Source: DATBLY01 sp963705545 (lineage in GTDB: Bacteria; Actinomycetota; UBA4738; HRBIN12). From it: a DNA stretch of 64,000 bases. Position numbers and translations under genes: made by a program. Shown piece after piece: positions 26,882-36,224 of this stretch. The stretch covers positions 558,001 through 622,000 of the forward strand of contig CAVPJX010000001.1 of NCBI GenBank assembly GCA_963705545.1, read 5' to 3'. A model generated the notes under the pieces. It searched no databases. It had not been told where the DNA came from and worked only from the letters and a program-made list of their open reading frames with translations. The number at the start of each line of letters is the position of its first letter. Position 1 is the stretch's first letter.

Positions 26882-26922
26882 CCCTCGGAGCCCCTGGCCT
26901 TCCCTCCGACGGGCTCCGAGGG
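26882..26922 (+). terminator. Perfect 12-bp inverted repeat, probable terminator
   Basis: CCCTCGGAGCCC and GGGCTCCGAGGG are exact reverse complements separated by 17 bases. The hairpin lies 42 bases after the stop of the 46-residue membrane protein. There is no T-run after it, so it might act as a terminator in a high-GC host or as a bidirectional site. Confidence 0.6.
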
Positions 26923-27061
26923 GCCAGCGTCCTTCCCCGGTCTAAGTCCGCCCCGCGAACCTTGAGGTCGAACGCCTTCGCCCGCGTGCTTCGATCTCCG
27001 TCGAGCCTCCCCAGTGACTAGTCCGTCGTGGCCAGCGAGGCTCCGGCCTGGTCTCTGACGA

Positions 27062-27280
27062 ATGACCAACGGCCTGATGCAGCCACGGGATGGCGGGGTC
27101 GATGGGTTCGGCATGAACGAAACGACCGTCGGAGCGGCCGAGGACGAAGACAGATACCGCGATCGGGTCAGCCTCGAAGCCGAGCTCCAGGAGATCGCCA
27201 GGTCGAAGGCACCCGAGCCAGCATCCCGGTCCGGATTCTGGGCGAAGCTCCGCCGCAAGAAAGGACGAGCGGGGCTCTGA
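27062..27280 (+). CDS. Small conserved protein of the ELQEIAR-KAPE / GFWAKLRRK type, copy 1
   Basis: A 72-residue charged protein with no membrane helix. Its C-terminal half (YRDRVSLEAELQEIARSKAP... GFWAKLRRKKG) is shared with a minus-strand gene at 63581-63787, and DNA similarity extends upstream through the ATG and the preceding 50 bases, so start and leader are conserved too. The helix EAELQEIAR followed by a basic WAKLRRK tail suggests an RNA- or protein-binding miniprotein. I do not recognise a family. A second shared small gene (the CWRC protein) accompanies both copies within 4 kb. Confidence 0.62.
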   Translation: MTNGLMQPRDGGVDGFGMNETTVGAAEDEDRYRDRVSLEAELQEIARSKAPEPASRSGFWAKLRRKKGRAGL

Positions 27281-27348
27281 ACCGCGCGTTCCTAGGCGTG
27301 GCTCTGACGATGTGCCCTGACCTGTTGATCGACCGGAAGCGGCCCCGC

Positions 27349-28527
27349 TTACAGCGGAGGGAGGTTCGGCGGACGCGGTGAACAGAGCTCCCGGAGGCGT
27401 GAGCGGAGTTCGGCAACCCGCCCGGACACCGCAGGATCGGCAGCACGGTTCTGCAGTTCGTACGGGTCCGCGATCAGATCGTAGTACTCGGTTTCCCCGG
27501 TCATGTAGACCACGTACTTGTCGACCTCGGTCCGTACTGCGCAATACGTCGGGACGTACTTCCCCCCGTGGGGGTGGTTGGGTAGGTCGTACGCCTCGAC
27601 CAAGAGATCAGATCGCCACGAGACCGGAGCCTGCTGGATGAGCGGCATCAAGCTCCGACCTTCGATGGGTACCGTGGCTGTTGCGCCCGCAACCTCCAGG
27701 AACGTCGGCGCGAAGTCGATGTTCGCCACCATCCGCGGGTCGACCGTGCCGCTCGTCCCGGCCGGATCGAAGCGAACCACCACCGGTACGCGGATGCTGC
27801 TCTCGTAGGGAACCTTCTTGTTCACGAGTCGATGCTCCCGATTCATCAGACCGTTGTCCGATGTGAAGAGCAACAGGGTGTTGCTCAACCGTCCCGTGTC
27901 GGCGAGGGCCCGGACCAGGGTGCCGACCGCGTCATCCACCGCCTTCAAGGAGACGCACTGCTTGGTCCACAACCCTTTCGCGTTCCCCGATGGTGGGTTG
28001 GCCTGGACGTAGGCGGGCTTGTCGGAGACGTCCGCCTCGTTGACGCTGGGCGACGCGACGAACGCCGGCGGCGGGCAGGGCGTCCCCTGGTGCCGGGGAG
28101 CGGGGATCGTCGGGTGGTGCGGCGCTTTGGGGTCGAACGACACGAAGAGCGGGGTCCCCGGATCCGTGTTCCGGATCAGGGCGTCGGCTTGAGCCGCGAT
28201 CACGTCGGTGCTGTAGTCCTCGGGTGCCGACCCGTGCCAGGTCGCCACGCCGTTCACGCTCTGCCAGTAGTCGAAGTACATGCTGCTGGAGTTCTCGCTG
28301 TTGATCGCGTACCAGTCGTCCCACCCGGGAGGGACCTTCTGCAGGTCCTTGTAGCCGTTCAGGTACTTCCCGAAGTACGCGGTGCGGTACCCGACGGCAT
28401 CGAGCCAGGTGGCGATCCTCTGACGCCGACAACCCAGATGATCCACGAGCGTGGGCGACTTCGGCACGAGCCGCCGACAAGGAGACCCCGTACTTCGGTA
28501 GACCGTGGATCTGGGGATCGAGCGCAT
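27349..28527 (-). pseudogene. Sulfatase fragment lacking N-terminal catalytic part
   Basis: From about 28422 downward the frame is clearly a sulfatase of the heparan N-sulfatase/choline-sulfatase-like group: RIATWLDAVGYRTAYFGKYL, then FDPKAPHHPTIPA, LLFTSDNGLMNREHRL and YYDLIADPYELQN. The part that should hold the DD metal ligands and the CxPxR formylglycine motif is absent. The 35 residues read upstream of RIATWL (28423-28527) are not sulfatase-like, and a truncated hydrolase on the other strand begins there. It cannot be catalytically active as it stands. It is distinct in subfamily from the sulfatases at 8.7 and 13.6 kb. Confidence 0.8.
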
Positions 28528-28896
28528 GCGCCACGTGGCCGGGTGTGGACGACGACCGGTACATCGGACCGTTCGATGTGCCCACGGCCAACGATGTGCT
28601 GATCATCGGCAACCGCAACGATCCCGCAACCAGCTACCAGGATGCGGAGAGCACGCGGCTGATCATGCCGCGCTCGCGGCTGATCACGCTCGAAGGTTCT
28701 GGCCACACGTCGCTGTTCCTCTCGCGATGCGTCGACCGATACCTGAACCTGTACCTGCTGACCGGGGCGGTGCCCGCGGAAGACTCGGTCTGTCAGGTCG
28801 ACGCGGTGCCGTTCTCCGAGCCGCAGCGACGATCGAGCCGCCGCGAGGGCAGCCGCCGCGCTCCTGGTGCCGTCGGTGCTTCTCCCCGCGCGCTGA
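28470..28896 (+). pseudogene. Alpha/beta hydrolase (TAP-like) C-terminal fragment
   Basis: In-frame residues match the C-terminal TAP-like module of tripeptidyl-aminopeptidase-type alpha/beta hydrolases: PYFGRPWIWGSSACATWPG, then VLIIGNRNDPATSYQDA (acid loop) and LEGSGHTSLFLSRCVDRYLN, which carries the catalytic His, followed by LLTGAVPAEDSVC. The nucleophile Ser (GxSxG) half is missing. After AVPF the frame probably slips by one base near 28830, after which a hydrophobic tail (AAAALLVPSVLLPAR) ends at 28896. It abuts, head to head, the truncated sulfatase, suggesting one deletion removed both 5' ends. Confidence 0.72.
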
Positions 28897-29002
28897 GCGG
28901 TCGACCGAACGAGGCTGAACCCAGGCACTCGGGGCGTCGAACACCTCGCTCCGGGCCGGGCCGAGTCCCATGGGGCTGCGAGACCCCAGCAGGCGATGGG
29001 CC

Positions 29003-30486
29003 TCAGGCTGGATCCAGCGTCCAGAGTTCTCGTCCGATGTATCGACCCTGATCATCCGTGCCTTGGGCGCCGAAGTAGAGCGCACCGGCCATGAGGACCA
29101 AGGGCCTCGGGTCAGCCGAGCCGAGGGACAGTCCTCGACCATCACGGTGCCGACCTCGGTGCCATCCGTCCGCCAGAGCTCGCGAGAGTTGGTTGCGTCG
29201 TTAGCCTGGAAGTAGAGAAGGTTGCCAACCGCCGTGAGCCAGAAGACCGTGGAGTCGTCGGATCCGGGGTTGATGTCGCGGACCATCCGCGTTCCCGACT
29301 CAGTGCCGTCGGACGTCCAGAGCTCGCTCCCGAACCGCTCGTCATATCCGTCGAAGTACAGGGTCTCCCCAACGGCAGTGAGCCTCGAGATCGTGGTCAG
29401 GTCGGTCCGCAGTGGGAACTCGGCGATCTTGATGGTATCGGCAGCGGACCCATCCGATCTCCAAAGCCGCGAAAGGCCGAGATGGGTCTCATGGGTCAGG
29501 AAGAACAGCGTGCCGGCTGCCTCGGTGAGCTCTATCGGAGCGGAGCCTCGCGGGGATGAGGTGTGGCTCACGAGCTGCGTTCCGGCCTCGGTTCCATCCG
29601 ACCGCCAGAGTCCCCAGCCCTGGGTCCCATCGTTGGCACCGAAGTACATCGTCGAGCCGACGGCGATACCTGTACTGCCGAACGTGCTGCTCCCGGGCGT
29701 GATGTCCTTCACGAGCACCGTGCCCGCCCCCGTTCCGTCGGTCCTCCATAACTCCCTTCCGACCTCACCGTCGTTCGCCCAGAAGAACAGGGAGTCACCG
29801 ACCGGCGTCGGGGGCGGGTAGGTGAACTTGGACCCTCGTCGACCTGGCCGGATATCCTTCACGAGCACCGTTCCCGACCGGCTGCCGTCGGTTCGCCATA
29901 GCTCCGTCCCATGTGTTGGGTCGGTGGCGAAGAAGTACAGCTCGTCGTCGAACGCCGTTAGCGCCTCAGGCGTCCCACCTCGCGCGCCCGGCCAGACGTC
30001 GCGGACGATGTGGGTGCCGTCCTCGGTCCCATCGCTTCGCCAGATCTCGCATCCGTGCTCGGTGTCGCATGCCTTGAAGAACAGCTGGTCGTCGACGGAA
30101 CGGAGCTCGGTGGGTCTGATGCCGCTCACCATCGATGTCCCGGGTGCTGATCCGTCGCTCATCCAGAGCCCCATCTCGTGAGTTGCATCCCGAGCCCTGA
30201 GATACAGAACATCTCCAACCACGGTCAGGCCCCCGACCCTCGAGCTCTCGCGCCCGGGCCAGATGTCGCGAACGAGCTCGATGTCGGTCGAAGGTTGGAG
30301 AGCGGCGCTGCGCAAGCGCGGGTCGATGCCCCCCTCGTTGCCTTGGGCGCCCGCGCTCGGCGCACAGATGACGCCTCCGACCAGAAGAAGCACACAAGCG
30401 GATACGAGGCTACGGGGAACCCTCACGGCTTGGACGGTATCCCACCATGCCTGGCGGGTGTGCACGGGCCGGAGGGATCGCCTCAC
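29003..30486 (-). CDS. Secreted ELWxxDGT repeat protein, frameshifted near C terminus
   Basis: The protein begins with a signal-type segment (SLVSACVLLLVGGVICAPSAGA). It then carries about nine propeller-like repeats of roughly 48 residues containing (E/G)(L/I)W(R/M)(T/S)DGT, alternating with LVKDIxPG and LYFxAxD, the 'ELWxxDGT repeat' signature of secreted surface proteins. After VMVEDCP the frame changes: one missing base near 29127 restores GSADPRPLVLMAGALYFGAQ and a final RELWTLDPA stop at 29003. Without the correction the open frame runs to 28684 as nonsense. The start overlaps the upstream CWRC gene's stop (GTGA), suggesting coupling. Confidence 0.78.
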
Positions 30487-30683
30487 GCGCGAGCGGCCGT
30501 GCTCGGCGAGCTTCGGGAGCCGGAGCTACGCGGCGAGTCCTGAAGCCACTCGATGCATCCGTCGCAGAGGCCCAGATCGTCGTGCTCGGGCACGGTCTCT
30601 TTGACGCAGCGCCAACATGTCGGCCGCGAGTCGAGCAAGGCCCCACGGATCGGGACACCCCAGTTGGTCGTGGTGCTCTGCAT
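30483..30683 (-). CDS. Small Cys4 zinc-binding-like protein (CWRC type), copy 1
   Basis: A 66-residue protein whose core reads TCWRCVKETVPEHDDLGLCDGCIEWLQ: two Cys-x2-Cys knuckles separated by about 17 residues, a probable zinc finger. The same core (CWRCLKETVP...GLCDECLVSLQD) is encoded at 63355-63513. It could be a small nucleic-acid- or protein-binding factor. Opposite its 3' end, on the plus strand, a short stretch (about 30468-30543) encodes GSPHARAAVLGELREPELRG, which also recurs at 62750-62908, so a module rather than a single gene is shared by the two regions. Confidence 0.6.
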   Translation of the reverse strand: MQSTTTNWGVPIRGALLDSRPTCWRCVKETVPEHDDLGLCDGCIEWLQDSPRSSGSRSSPSTAARA

Positions 30684-30800
30684 CCGCCATCTGTATCGGC
30701 AGGCGGGTCCGTCTCCCTACAGCGGCCAGGTCTCGGCAGCGCCTCGATGGTCGCCTGTCACAGTTAGCTCTAGGGTGAGGTTGCCGAAGGGAGGCGGACC

Positions 30801-31279
30801 ATGCCCGTGAAGAAGACCAGCACCAAGAAGCCCGCACAGAGGAAAGCGATGGCCAAGAAGACGATGGCCAAGAAGACCATGGCGCGGAAGGTCACCGCGA
30901 GCAAGACGAGCGCGAAGAAGGTCAGGCGAAGAAGGTCACGGCGAAGGGGACAACCGACAAGAGGGCGACTGCGAGAAGGGCCGCGTCGAGTCGATCGACT
31001 CCGGTCGCATCTCGACCCAAACGACCGCCACGTCGGGGCGCGAAGCCAACCGCCCGTACCGCGACACGGGCCAGTCGCACGTCAACGAGGGCGACGGCCG
31101 CCCGACGAGGTGACCTCATCATCATCGACTCCGCCCAGGTCGGGTCGCCACCCCGAGAGGGAACGGTGCTGAGGATCATCCACGGCGAAGTGCGCATCAG
31201 TTACCAAGTCAAGTGGTCAGACGGTCACGAGACCCTCATCTCACCTGCTGCTGGCACCGTCACCATCGTTCGGGCCTAG
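30801..31279 (+). CDS. Histone H1-like basic tail fused to DUF1918 domain (one frameshift)
   Basis: The ATG at 30801 follows GAAGGGAGG. The first 40 residues are Lys/Ala/Thr repeats (KKTMAKKTMARKVTASKTSA) of histone-H1/HupB-tail type. One C appears to be missing near 30922, where GTCAGGCG should read GTCACGGCG as in the next repeat. With it restored the frame continues through an Arg/Pro-rich tail into RGDLIIIDSAQVGSPPREG, GEVRISYQVKWSDGHETLI and a stop at 31279, a DUF1918 domain. Uncorrected, the frame ends at 31172 in nonsense. A basic DNA-binding tail on DUF1918 suggests a chromosome-associated protein; this is inference. Confidence 0.68.
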
Positions 31280-31365
31280 GTCTGAGCCGCAGCCACGATG
31301 CTGAGCTGAGGATCGTCTCGACGGGAGGCGGGGTCGATGTACGCTCACGCCGAGAGGCCATAGCG

Positions 31366-31716
31366 ATGCACATAGACCGGTTCACCTTCGGCTCGATCCG
31401 GATCGACGGCGTGATCTACGAGCACGACGTGGTCATCGCTCAAGACGGGGTGCGCAAACGTAAGAAGAAGCTGTCAAGACCGTTCCGCGCTGCCTACGGC
31501 CACACCCCGCTGTCCATCGAGGAGAACATCCCCTGGGACTGTCGACGTCTCGTGATCGGGACCGGGGCTGATGGTGCCCTTCCCGTGATGGACGACGTGA
31601 AGCAAGAGGCCGTCCGTCGCGAGGTGGAGTTGGTGACGGTCCCGACAGAGGAAGCCATCCGAGCCCTCAGGACCGACCCGAAGGACACGAACGCGATCTT
31701 GCATGTGACTTGCTGA
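31366..31716 (+). CDS. Mth938-like (DUF498/NDUFAF3-type) domain protein
   Basis: A 116-residue protein, start chosen at MHIDRFTFGSIRI. The GSIRIDGVIYEHDVVI opening, the DCRRLVIGTGADGALPV core and the EEAIRALRTDPKDTNAILHVTC end match the Mth938 domain, a small alpha/beta fold found in archaeal, bacterial and mitochondrial proteins (NDUFAF3, AAMDC). The molecular role in bacteria is unknown. It is the last gene before tRNA fragment d. Its neighbour is the DUF1918 gene, 86 bases upstream. Confidence 0.85.
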   Translation: MHIDRFTFGSIRIDGVIYEHDVVIAQDGVRKRKKKLSRPFRAAYGHTPLSIEENIPWDCRRLVIGTGADGALPVMDDVKQEAVRREVELVTVPTEEAIRALRTDPKDTNAILHVTC

Positions 31717-31790
31717 CTGCGGAGGCGCAGGTCTCGTACACCGCCTGCGGATAGATGGATCTCCCCTCCCACAAGAACTGGGCTTACGTG

Positions 31791-31838
31791 GTGGCGCTGA
31801 GGGACTCGAGCCCCCGACCTTCGCCTGGTAAGGGCGAG
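31791..31838 (-). repeat. tRNA-Val 3'-half fragment d (putative att site)
   Basis: This differs from the tRNA-Val 3' half by one deleted G in the acceptor strand and two substitutions (CGAA to CGAG; CTTGTA to CTGGTA). No 5' half is present. About 170 bases on, at 31994-32037, lie TACCTTGGAGTACCTCCGG, then GCTTGTTATGCAG and GTGTTATGCAGAAG, the arm-like motif in tandem. The stop codon of the cyclase gene (32027) falls inside this motif. Confidence 0.84.
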
Positions 31839-32026
31839 CTCGATCAAGCCCTCACTGAACCCCGACCCCCAGACGACTGACTGGATCAAGGACCGTCTCT
31901 CCCCGCTCGTAGGTCTGCCGACGAACACTGAGCCGCAACTGCTGGTCAGGAGGTTGACCTGCGAAATCGGTGTGCTGTTGAGTGCCGCTGAGTACCTTGG
32001 AGTACCTCCGGCTTGTTATGCAGGTG

Positions 32027-35000
32027 TTATGCAGAAGCCCCGCCTGGGGATTCGATCGCAGCGAGTAGCTGGTCGATCTCCGTGATGCGGACTGCCGCTC
32101 CGAGTCGGTCGCAGGTGCGGCGCGCCTCCTTCAGCTTGGATACCGCCTCGTCGGCATGACCAAGGTGGGTGAGGCACCGACCCAGTCCGATCAGAGGTCC
32201 AACCAGCGAACCTTCGTAGCCGAGTTGCTCCATCAGTACTGCAGCCTCGGCGTAGCAGCTTGCCGCTTCCTCCCATCGACCATCTGCCTCGACCACAACA
32301 CCAGCGGCGGCATAGGCGTCAGCTTTCCTCTGCGGCCGCCGGAACTCGTTCAGGTCTGGGGCAAGTCGGCGCGCGAGCTCCGGCCTTCCCGCCACCGTGG
32401 CCGCACGGGCCTCCTCGAAAAGGAATCGCCATGTTGCATCGGCCTCACCGCTGTTCGCGATCGCCTCCAACAATGCAAGACCGCAGTTCCGTACCTCAAG
32501 GTCCTTCGAGCGAGCAAGCACGGCCCCTCCGAGGCTCGCGATCCAGAACTCTGGCTGCCAATCGTCCGCCAACTCCAGCAGCCTTCCCCCCGCCGAGACC
32601 GACCCGGTTCGTTCAAGCTCCACGTACGAGACGAAAAGGAGCGCGGAGGACTCATCAGAGCGACGCCCCGCCTCTCGAGCACGAGCAGCGAGTTCTTCTG
32701 CCTCCGCCAAGTCGACCCAGCGACCCTCCTCGAGCCCGCTGAGGAAATTCAGGATTCGGAGCGATTCAACGTTGCCTACACCACGCGTCGAACAGAGCTC
32801 GATCGCTTCCTCAGCCGACGGAGAAGCCGCCGCACCGATCCACTCGCTGAGTGTCGCCGAAAGCTCCCAAAGCATCCCCGCAGCTCGATCTGGGTTCCCT
32901 AGCTCAAGGTATCGCTCAACAGCGGCTCGCACGTCATCCTCGCCTTCGAGGTCACCTCGAAGGATCCGGAGCAGCCCTTTCGAGCCCAGGAGGATCTCCG
33001 GTGGCTCGAGGCCGAGCTCTTCGCAGATCGCCAACCCGGCGCGGCACAGCTCCGTTGCTTCCTCCTCCCTTCCCTCTACGCGGGCCTCGTGGGAAAGCCC
33101 CCCCAGGACGCTAGCCTTCGCGCGCGACGGAGCGGGGCCGAGGTCCCGGAGGAGGGTTCGACTCACGCCCTCAGCATCGTCGTGGCGACCCGCGTCCCAG
33201 TAGGCCCTCAGCAGGTCCCGGGAAAGCTCCGTAGCGTCGTCGAACTCCTGGTTCATTCGCATCGCTTGGAAGGAGCCCTCGAGGAACGGAAGGGCATCGA
33301 GGGGACGACCGGCCATCGCCAAGGACTTGCCGCGAAGCGATGACGCCTTCACGAAGATTGGTGACGACGGCTCGAGGAGCTCCAAAGCGCGACCCAGGAT
33401 GTGATCGGCTGCCGAGGCATCAGTCCTGAACGCCGCCTCACCTGCGTCGAGCAAGGCCTCGGCGAGCAGCTCGGTCAGCTGTGCGGTGTCGAGCTCCGGG
33501 GCCGAGGGAGCGAGCCCTAGGGCGGCGTCGAGGTGGTGCACGACGATCTCGGCCTCCTCCCCCATCGCCTCCCCGGTGCGGGACGCGATCCAGGTGGCCA
33601 CGCCCGCGTGCAGCCGGGCCCGCTCCGCCTTCGTGAGCTCGGCGTAGGCGACGTCTCTGACGAGCGCGTGCCAGAAGCCGAACTCTTGGTCGCCCTCGAA
33701 CGTGGACGGGTGGGCGGGACGGATGAACTCGCGGCGCACGAGCTCAGCTAGGGTGTCCTCGAGGTCTGCGTGCTCTCTAAGTGATGCGACCGATCCGGCC
33801 CAGAACGTCTTGCCGACGACGGAGGCTTCCATCAGCACCCGCTTGGGCTCGGGGGGAAGCGCATCGATCCTGGCGGCGATGAGCGCCTGGACGCTCTGCG
33901 GGATCAAGACCTCGTCGATCGCGCCACCCGCGACCGGGAGCGCCGTCTCGTTGAGCATCGCGGCGAGCTGCTCGGCGTAGAGGGGCGAGCCTCCCGCCCG
34001 CTCAAGCACGATCTGGGTGAGTTCGTTGGAGGCCTCGGGCAGGCTCGTTCGGATCAGGGCGTCCACGTCAGCATCCCCGAGCGGCGAGAGCGCGAGCTGC
34101 GTGGAGCGCCGTCCCGGGGGCCAAGAAGGATGGCGTTCCTCCACCTCCGGTCGGGCGGTGACGACGACGAGCAAAGGAAGACCCGCGGTGCGCTCCGCGA
34201 GATGCTCGAGGAACGCTACGAAGCCCGGATCAGCCCAGTGCAGGTCCTCGATCACCACCACGGTGGGGCACTGGGTGGCCAGGGACTCCAGGAAGCGTCG
34301 CCAGGCGGTGAAGGCCTCGGTCTGCTCGGGGGCGGCCGTGGAGGTGCCCAGACCCACGAGGGGGGCGAGGCGGTCCACCATCCAGGCCTTCGTCTGGTCG
34401 TCAGGCTCGGTGACGACCCGCTCGAGCTTCGTCCGCAGCGTCGCCTGGTCGTCGGAGTCGAGTATCCGGGACTCGGCCTTCACGATCTCGCCGAGCGCCC
34501 AGAATCCGATCCCCTCCCCGTAGGGCAGGCACCGTCCGACCCGCCAGCGCACGAGCTCGGGGAGAGCGTCGACGTGGCGGGCGAGCTCACGGACCAGGCG
34601 CGACTTCCCGAGGCCCGGATCGGCCACGATCGTGGCGAACTCGGTGGAGGGGCGTGTCCGGGAGCGTTCGAAGAGCTGGGTGAGCATCGTGAACTCGGCC
34701 TCGCGACCGACGAACGCCGTTCGGTCGCGCTCGTCGGTCACGCGGGAGACGGGTTCGATCGCCCGCCAGGCTCGGAGAGGCTCGGCCTTGCCCTTGGCCT
34801 GGATCGGCTCGAGCTCCTCGTAGGCGATCGCGGTCTCGGTGGCGGCGTAGGTCCGCTCCCCCACTGCCACCCCCATCACGGGGGCGGCGGCCTCCAGGCG
34901 TGCCGTGGTGTTCATCGTGTCCCCGGTGGCGAATCCGACGCCGGAGCGGGGGTCGACATCGAGGCGGACCAGAGCCTCTCCGGTGTTCACGCCGAGCCGC

Positions 35001-35377
35001 ACCTGGATCGGCAGGTCTGAGGCTCCGACGTCCTCGACGATCCGGATACCGGCGCGGACCGCCCGCTCGGGATCGTCCTCGTGGGCAGCGGGAACCCCGA
35101 ACACGCCGACCACGGCATCGCCGATGAACTTCTCGACCACCCCGCCGTGGGACTCGATCCTGGCTCGACAGAGCTGCTGGTAACGCTCGAGGAGCCGTGC
35201 GATGTCCTCGTGGTCCATCGACTCCCCGAGGGTGGTGGAGCCGACCAGGTCGCAGAACAGCGCGGTGATGACCTTGCGTTCCTCGCGGACGGGGGTGGTC
35301 TCGAGCTTGGTCCCGCACTCCCCACAGAACTTCTGCGCATCAGGGTTCTCCTGGGAGCACGAAGGGCATATCAGCAC
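32027..35377 (-). CDS. Class III nucleotide cyclase fused to AAA ATPase and TPR-type regulator
   Basis: 1116 residues. A zinc ribbon (CPSC...FCGECG, 4-21) precedes a class III cyclase domain (about 33-205) with metal Asp43 (FCDLVGSTTLG) and Asp87 (KFIGDAVVGVFG), base-selecting Lys83 and Asp153, and transition-state Asn156/Arg160 in GDTMNTTARLE. All catalytic residues for adenylyl cyclase are therefore present. Next is an AAA_16 ATPase (P-loop DPGLGKSR, 253-260; Walker B VVIEDLHWADP) and a long TPR-like helical C terminus (about 640-1100). This architecture is frequent in actinobacteria; inputs are unknown. It is the only gene in its unit and fills it almost completely. Confidence 0.93.
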   Translation of the reverse strand: MLICPSCSQENPDAQKFCGECGTKLETTPVREERKVITALFCDLVGSTTLGESMDHEDIARLLERYQQLCRARIESHGGVVEKFIGDAVVGVFGVPAAHEDDPERAVRAGIRIVEDVGASDLPIQVRLGVNTGEALVRLDVDPRSGVGFATGDTMNTTARLEAAAPVMGVAVGERTYAATETAIAYEELEPIQAKGKAEPLRAWRAIEPVSRVTDERDRTAFVGREAEFTMLTQLFERSRTRPSTEFATIVADPGLGKSRLVRELARHVDALPELVRWRVGRCLPYGEGIGFWALGEIVKAESRILDSDDQATLRTKLERVVTEPDDQTKAWMVDRLAPLVGLGTSTAAPEQTEAFTAWRRFLESLATQCPTVVVIEDLHWADPGFVAFLEHLAERTAGLPLLVVVTARPEVEERHPSWPPGRRSTQLALSPLGDADVDALIRTSLPEASNELTQIVLERAGGSPLYAEQLAAMLNETALPVAGGAIDEVLIPQSVQALIAARIDALPPEPKRVLMEASVVGKTFWAGSVASLREHADLEDTLAELVRREFIRPAHPSTFEGDQEFGFWHALVRDVAYAELTKAERARLHAGVATWIASRTGEAMGEEAEIVVHHLDAALGLAPSAPELDTAQLTELLAEALLDAGEAAFRTDASAADHILGRALELLEPSSPIFVKASSLRGKSLAMAGRPLDALPFLEGSFQAMRMNQEFDDATELSRDLLRAYWDAGRHDDAEGVSRTLLRDLGPAPSRAKASVLGGLSHEARVEGREEEATELCRAGLAICEELGLEPPEILLGSKGLLRILRGDLEGEDDVRAAVERYLELGNPDRAAGMLWELSATLSEWIGAAASPSAEEAIELCSTRGVGNVESLRILNFLSGLEEGRWVDLAEAEELAARAREAGRRSDESSALLFVSYVELERTGSVSAGGRLLELADDWQPEFWIASLGGAVLARSKDLEVRNCGLALLEAIANSGEADATWRFLFEEARAATVAGRPELARRLAPDLNEFRRPQRKADAYAAAGVVVEADGRWEEAASCYAEAAVLMEQLGYEGSLVGPLIGLGRCLTHLGHADEAVSKLKEARRTCDRLGAAVRITEIDQLLAAIESPGGASA

Positions 35378-35491
35378 GGGCGCGAGCCTACGTCGCGTGA
35401 CCGAACCGGCTCAAGGTTGGCGCGATTCTACGCAGCGACCCGCCAGGGCCGGACTCATCGAAGACACCTCGGCTCTGACCAGCGGAAACGG

Positions 35492-35539
35492 TGGGCGCTG
35501 AGGGACTCGAACCCCCGGCCTTCGCCTTGTAAGGGCGAG
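35492..35539 (-). repeat. tRNA-Val 3'-half fragment e (putative att site)
   Basis: One difference over 46 bases from the functional tRNA-Val 3' half (CCCCCGACC to CCCCCGGCC). The anticodon loop CTTGTAAG is intact but the D-arm and 5' acceptor strand are missing. CCCTTGGCGTG, then CCGGCTCGTTATGCAAG (to 35631), follow at about 60-90 bases, giving the clearest arm-like motif of the set. It is the left boundary of the ferredoxin unit. Confidence 0.9.
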
Positions 35540-35751
35540 AAGGATGTGCTGGTCAGGGCTCTGCGCTGCGGTTTCGCATGTCACAGGCGTCCGCCGGAGT
35601 CCCTTGGCGTGGAACCGGCTCGTTATGCAAGTGTTGTGTCGCAAGCCTGTCCGCCCCGGCCGGTTCCTTGCTGGATCTTGAGGTGCCCTGGGTTCGACGC
35701 CCCGGCCCGAGAGCGGTTGTCCTCCCCCAGCTTCGGGAACATGATGTTGGT

Positions 35752-36078
35752 ATGGCCTACGTGATAGCCGAGCCTTGCATCGACGTGAAGGACAAGGCCT
35801 GCGTCGACGAGTGTCCGGTCGACTGCATCTACGAGGGGCCTCGCATGCTGTACATCCAGCCCGACGAATGCGTGGACTGCGATGCCTGCGTACCGGTCTG
35901 CCCCGTCACGGCGATCTTTGCCGAGGACGACGTACCCGCCGAGTGGAAGCAGTTCGTGGCGGCCAATGCCGAATGGTTCTCGGACAGCGTCACCGGGCTG
36001 GGGTCGCCAGGAGGCGCCGCACAGGCCGGGCCCGCCGACAAGGACCACCCAATCGTCGCCGCCTGGCAGGCTGTTTGA
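35752..36078 (+). CDS. fdxA: FdxA-type 7Fe ferredoxin
   Basis: A 108-residue ferredoxin starting at ATG 35752. Cys9, Cys17 and Cys50 fit the [3Fe-4S] site, and Cys21, Cys40, Cys43 and Cys46 the [4Fe-4S] site, exactly as in Azotobacter FdI-type proteins; Cys25 is the usual extra cysteine. The C-terminal extension (AEWKQFVAANAEWFSD) is also characteristic. It carries electrons to oxidoreductases or P450 systems in the cytoplasm. It is the only gene between tRNA fragments e and f, within a unit of just 0.73 kb, an unusual setting for what is normally a core electron carrier. Confidence 0.95.
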   Translation: MAYVIAEPCIDVKDKACVDECPVDCIYEGPRMLYIQPDECVDCDACVPVCPVTAIFAEDDVPAEWKQFVAANAEWFSDSVTGLGSPGGAAQAGPADKDHPIVAAWQAV

Positions 36079-36224
36079 CCGTCGTCTGATCCGGGGGCCT
36101 GAGGTCAGCCCCTTGAGCTGCGGCTTTCTCGGTGCTACAGGGCCCGGCCCCCAGGAGAACTTCGCGCGAACACCTGCGCCGCCTGGGAGGTCAACAGGCC
36201 CCTCTCTGGGTGCGGAATTCGCCG

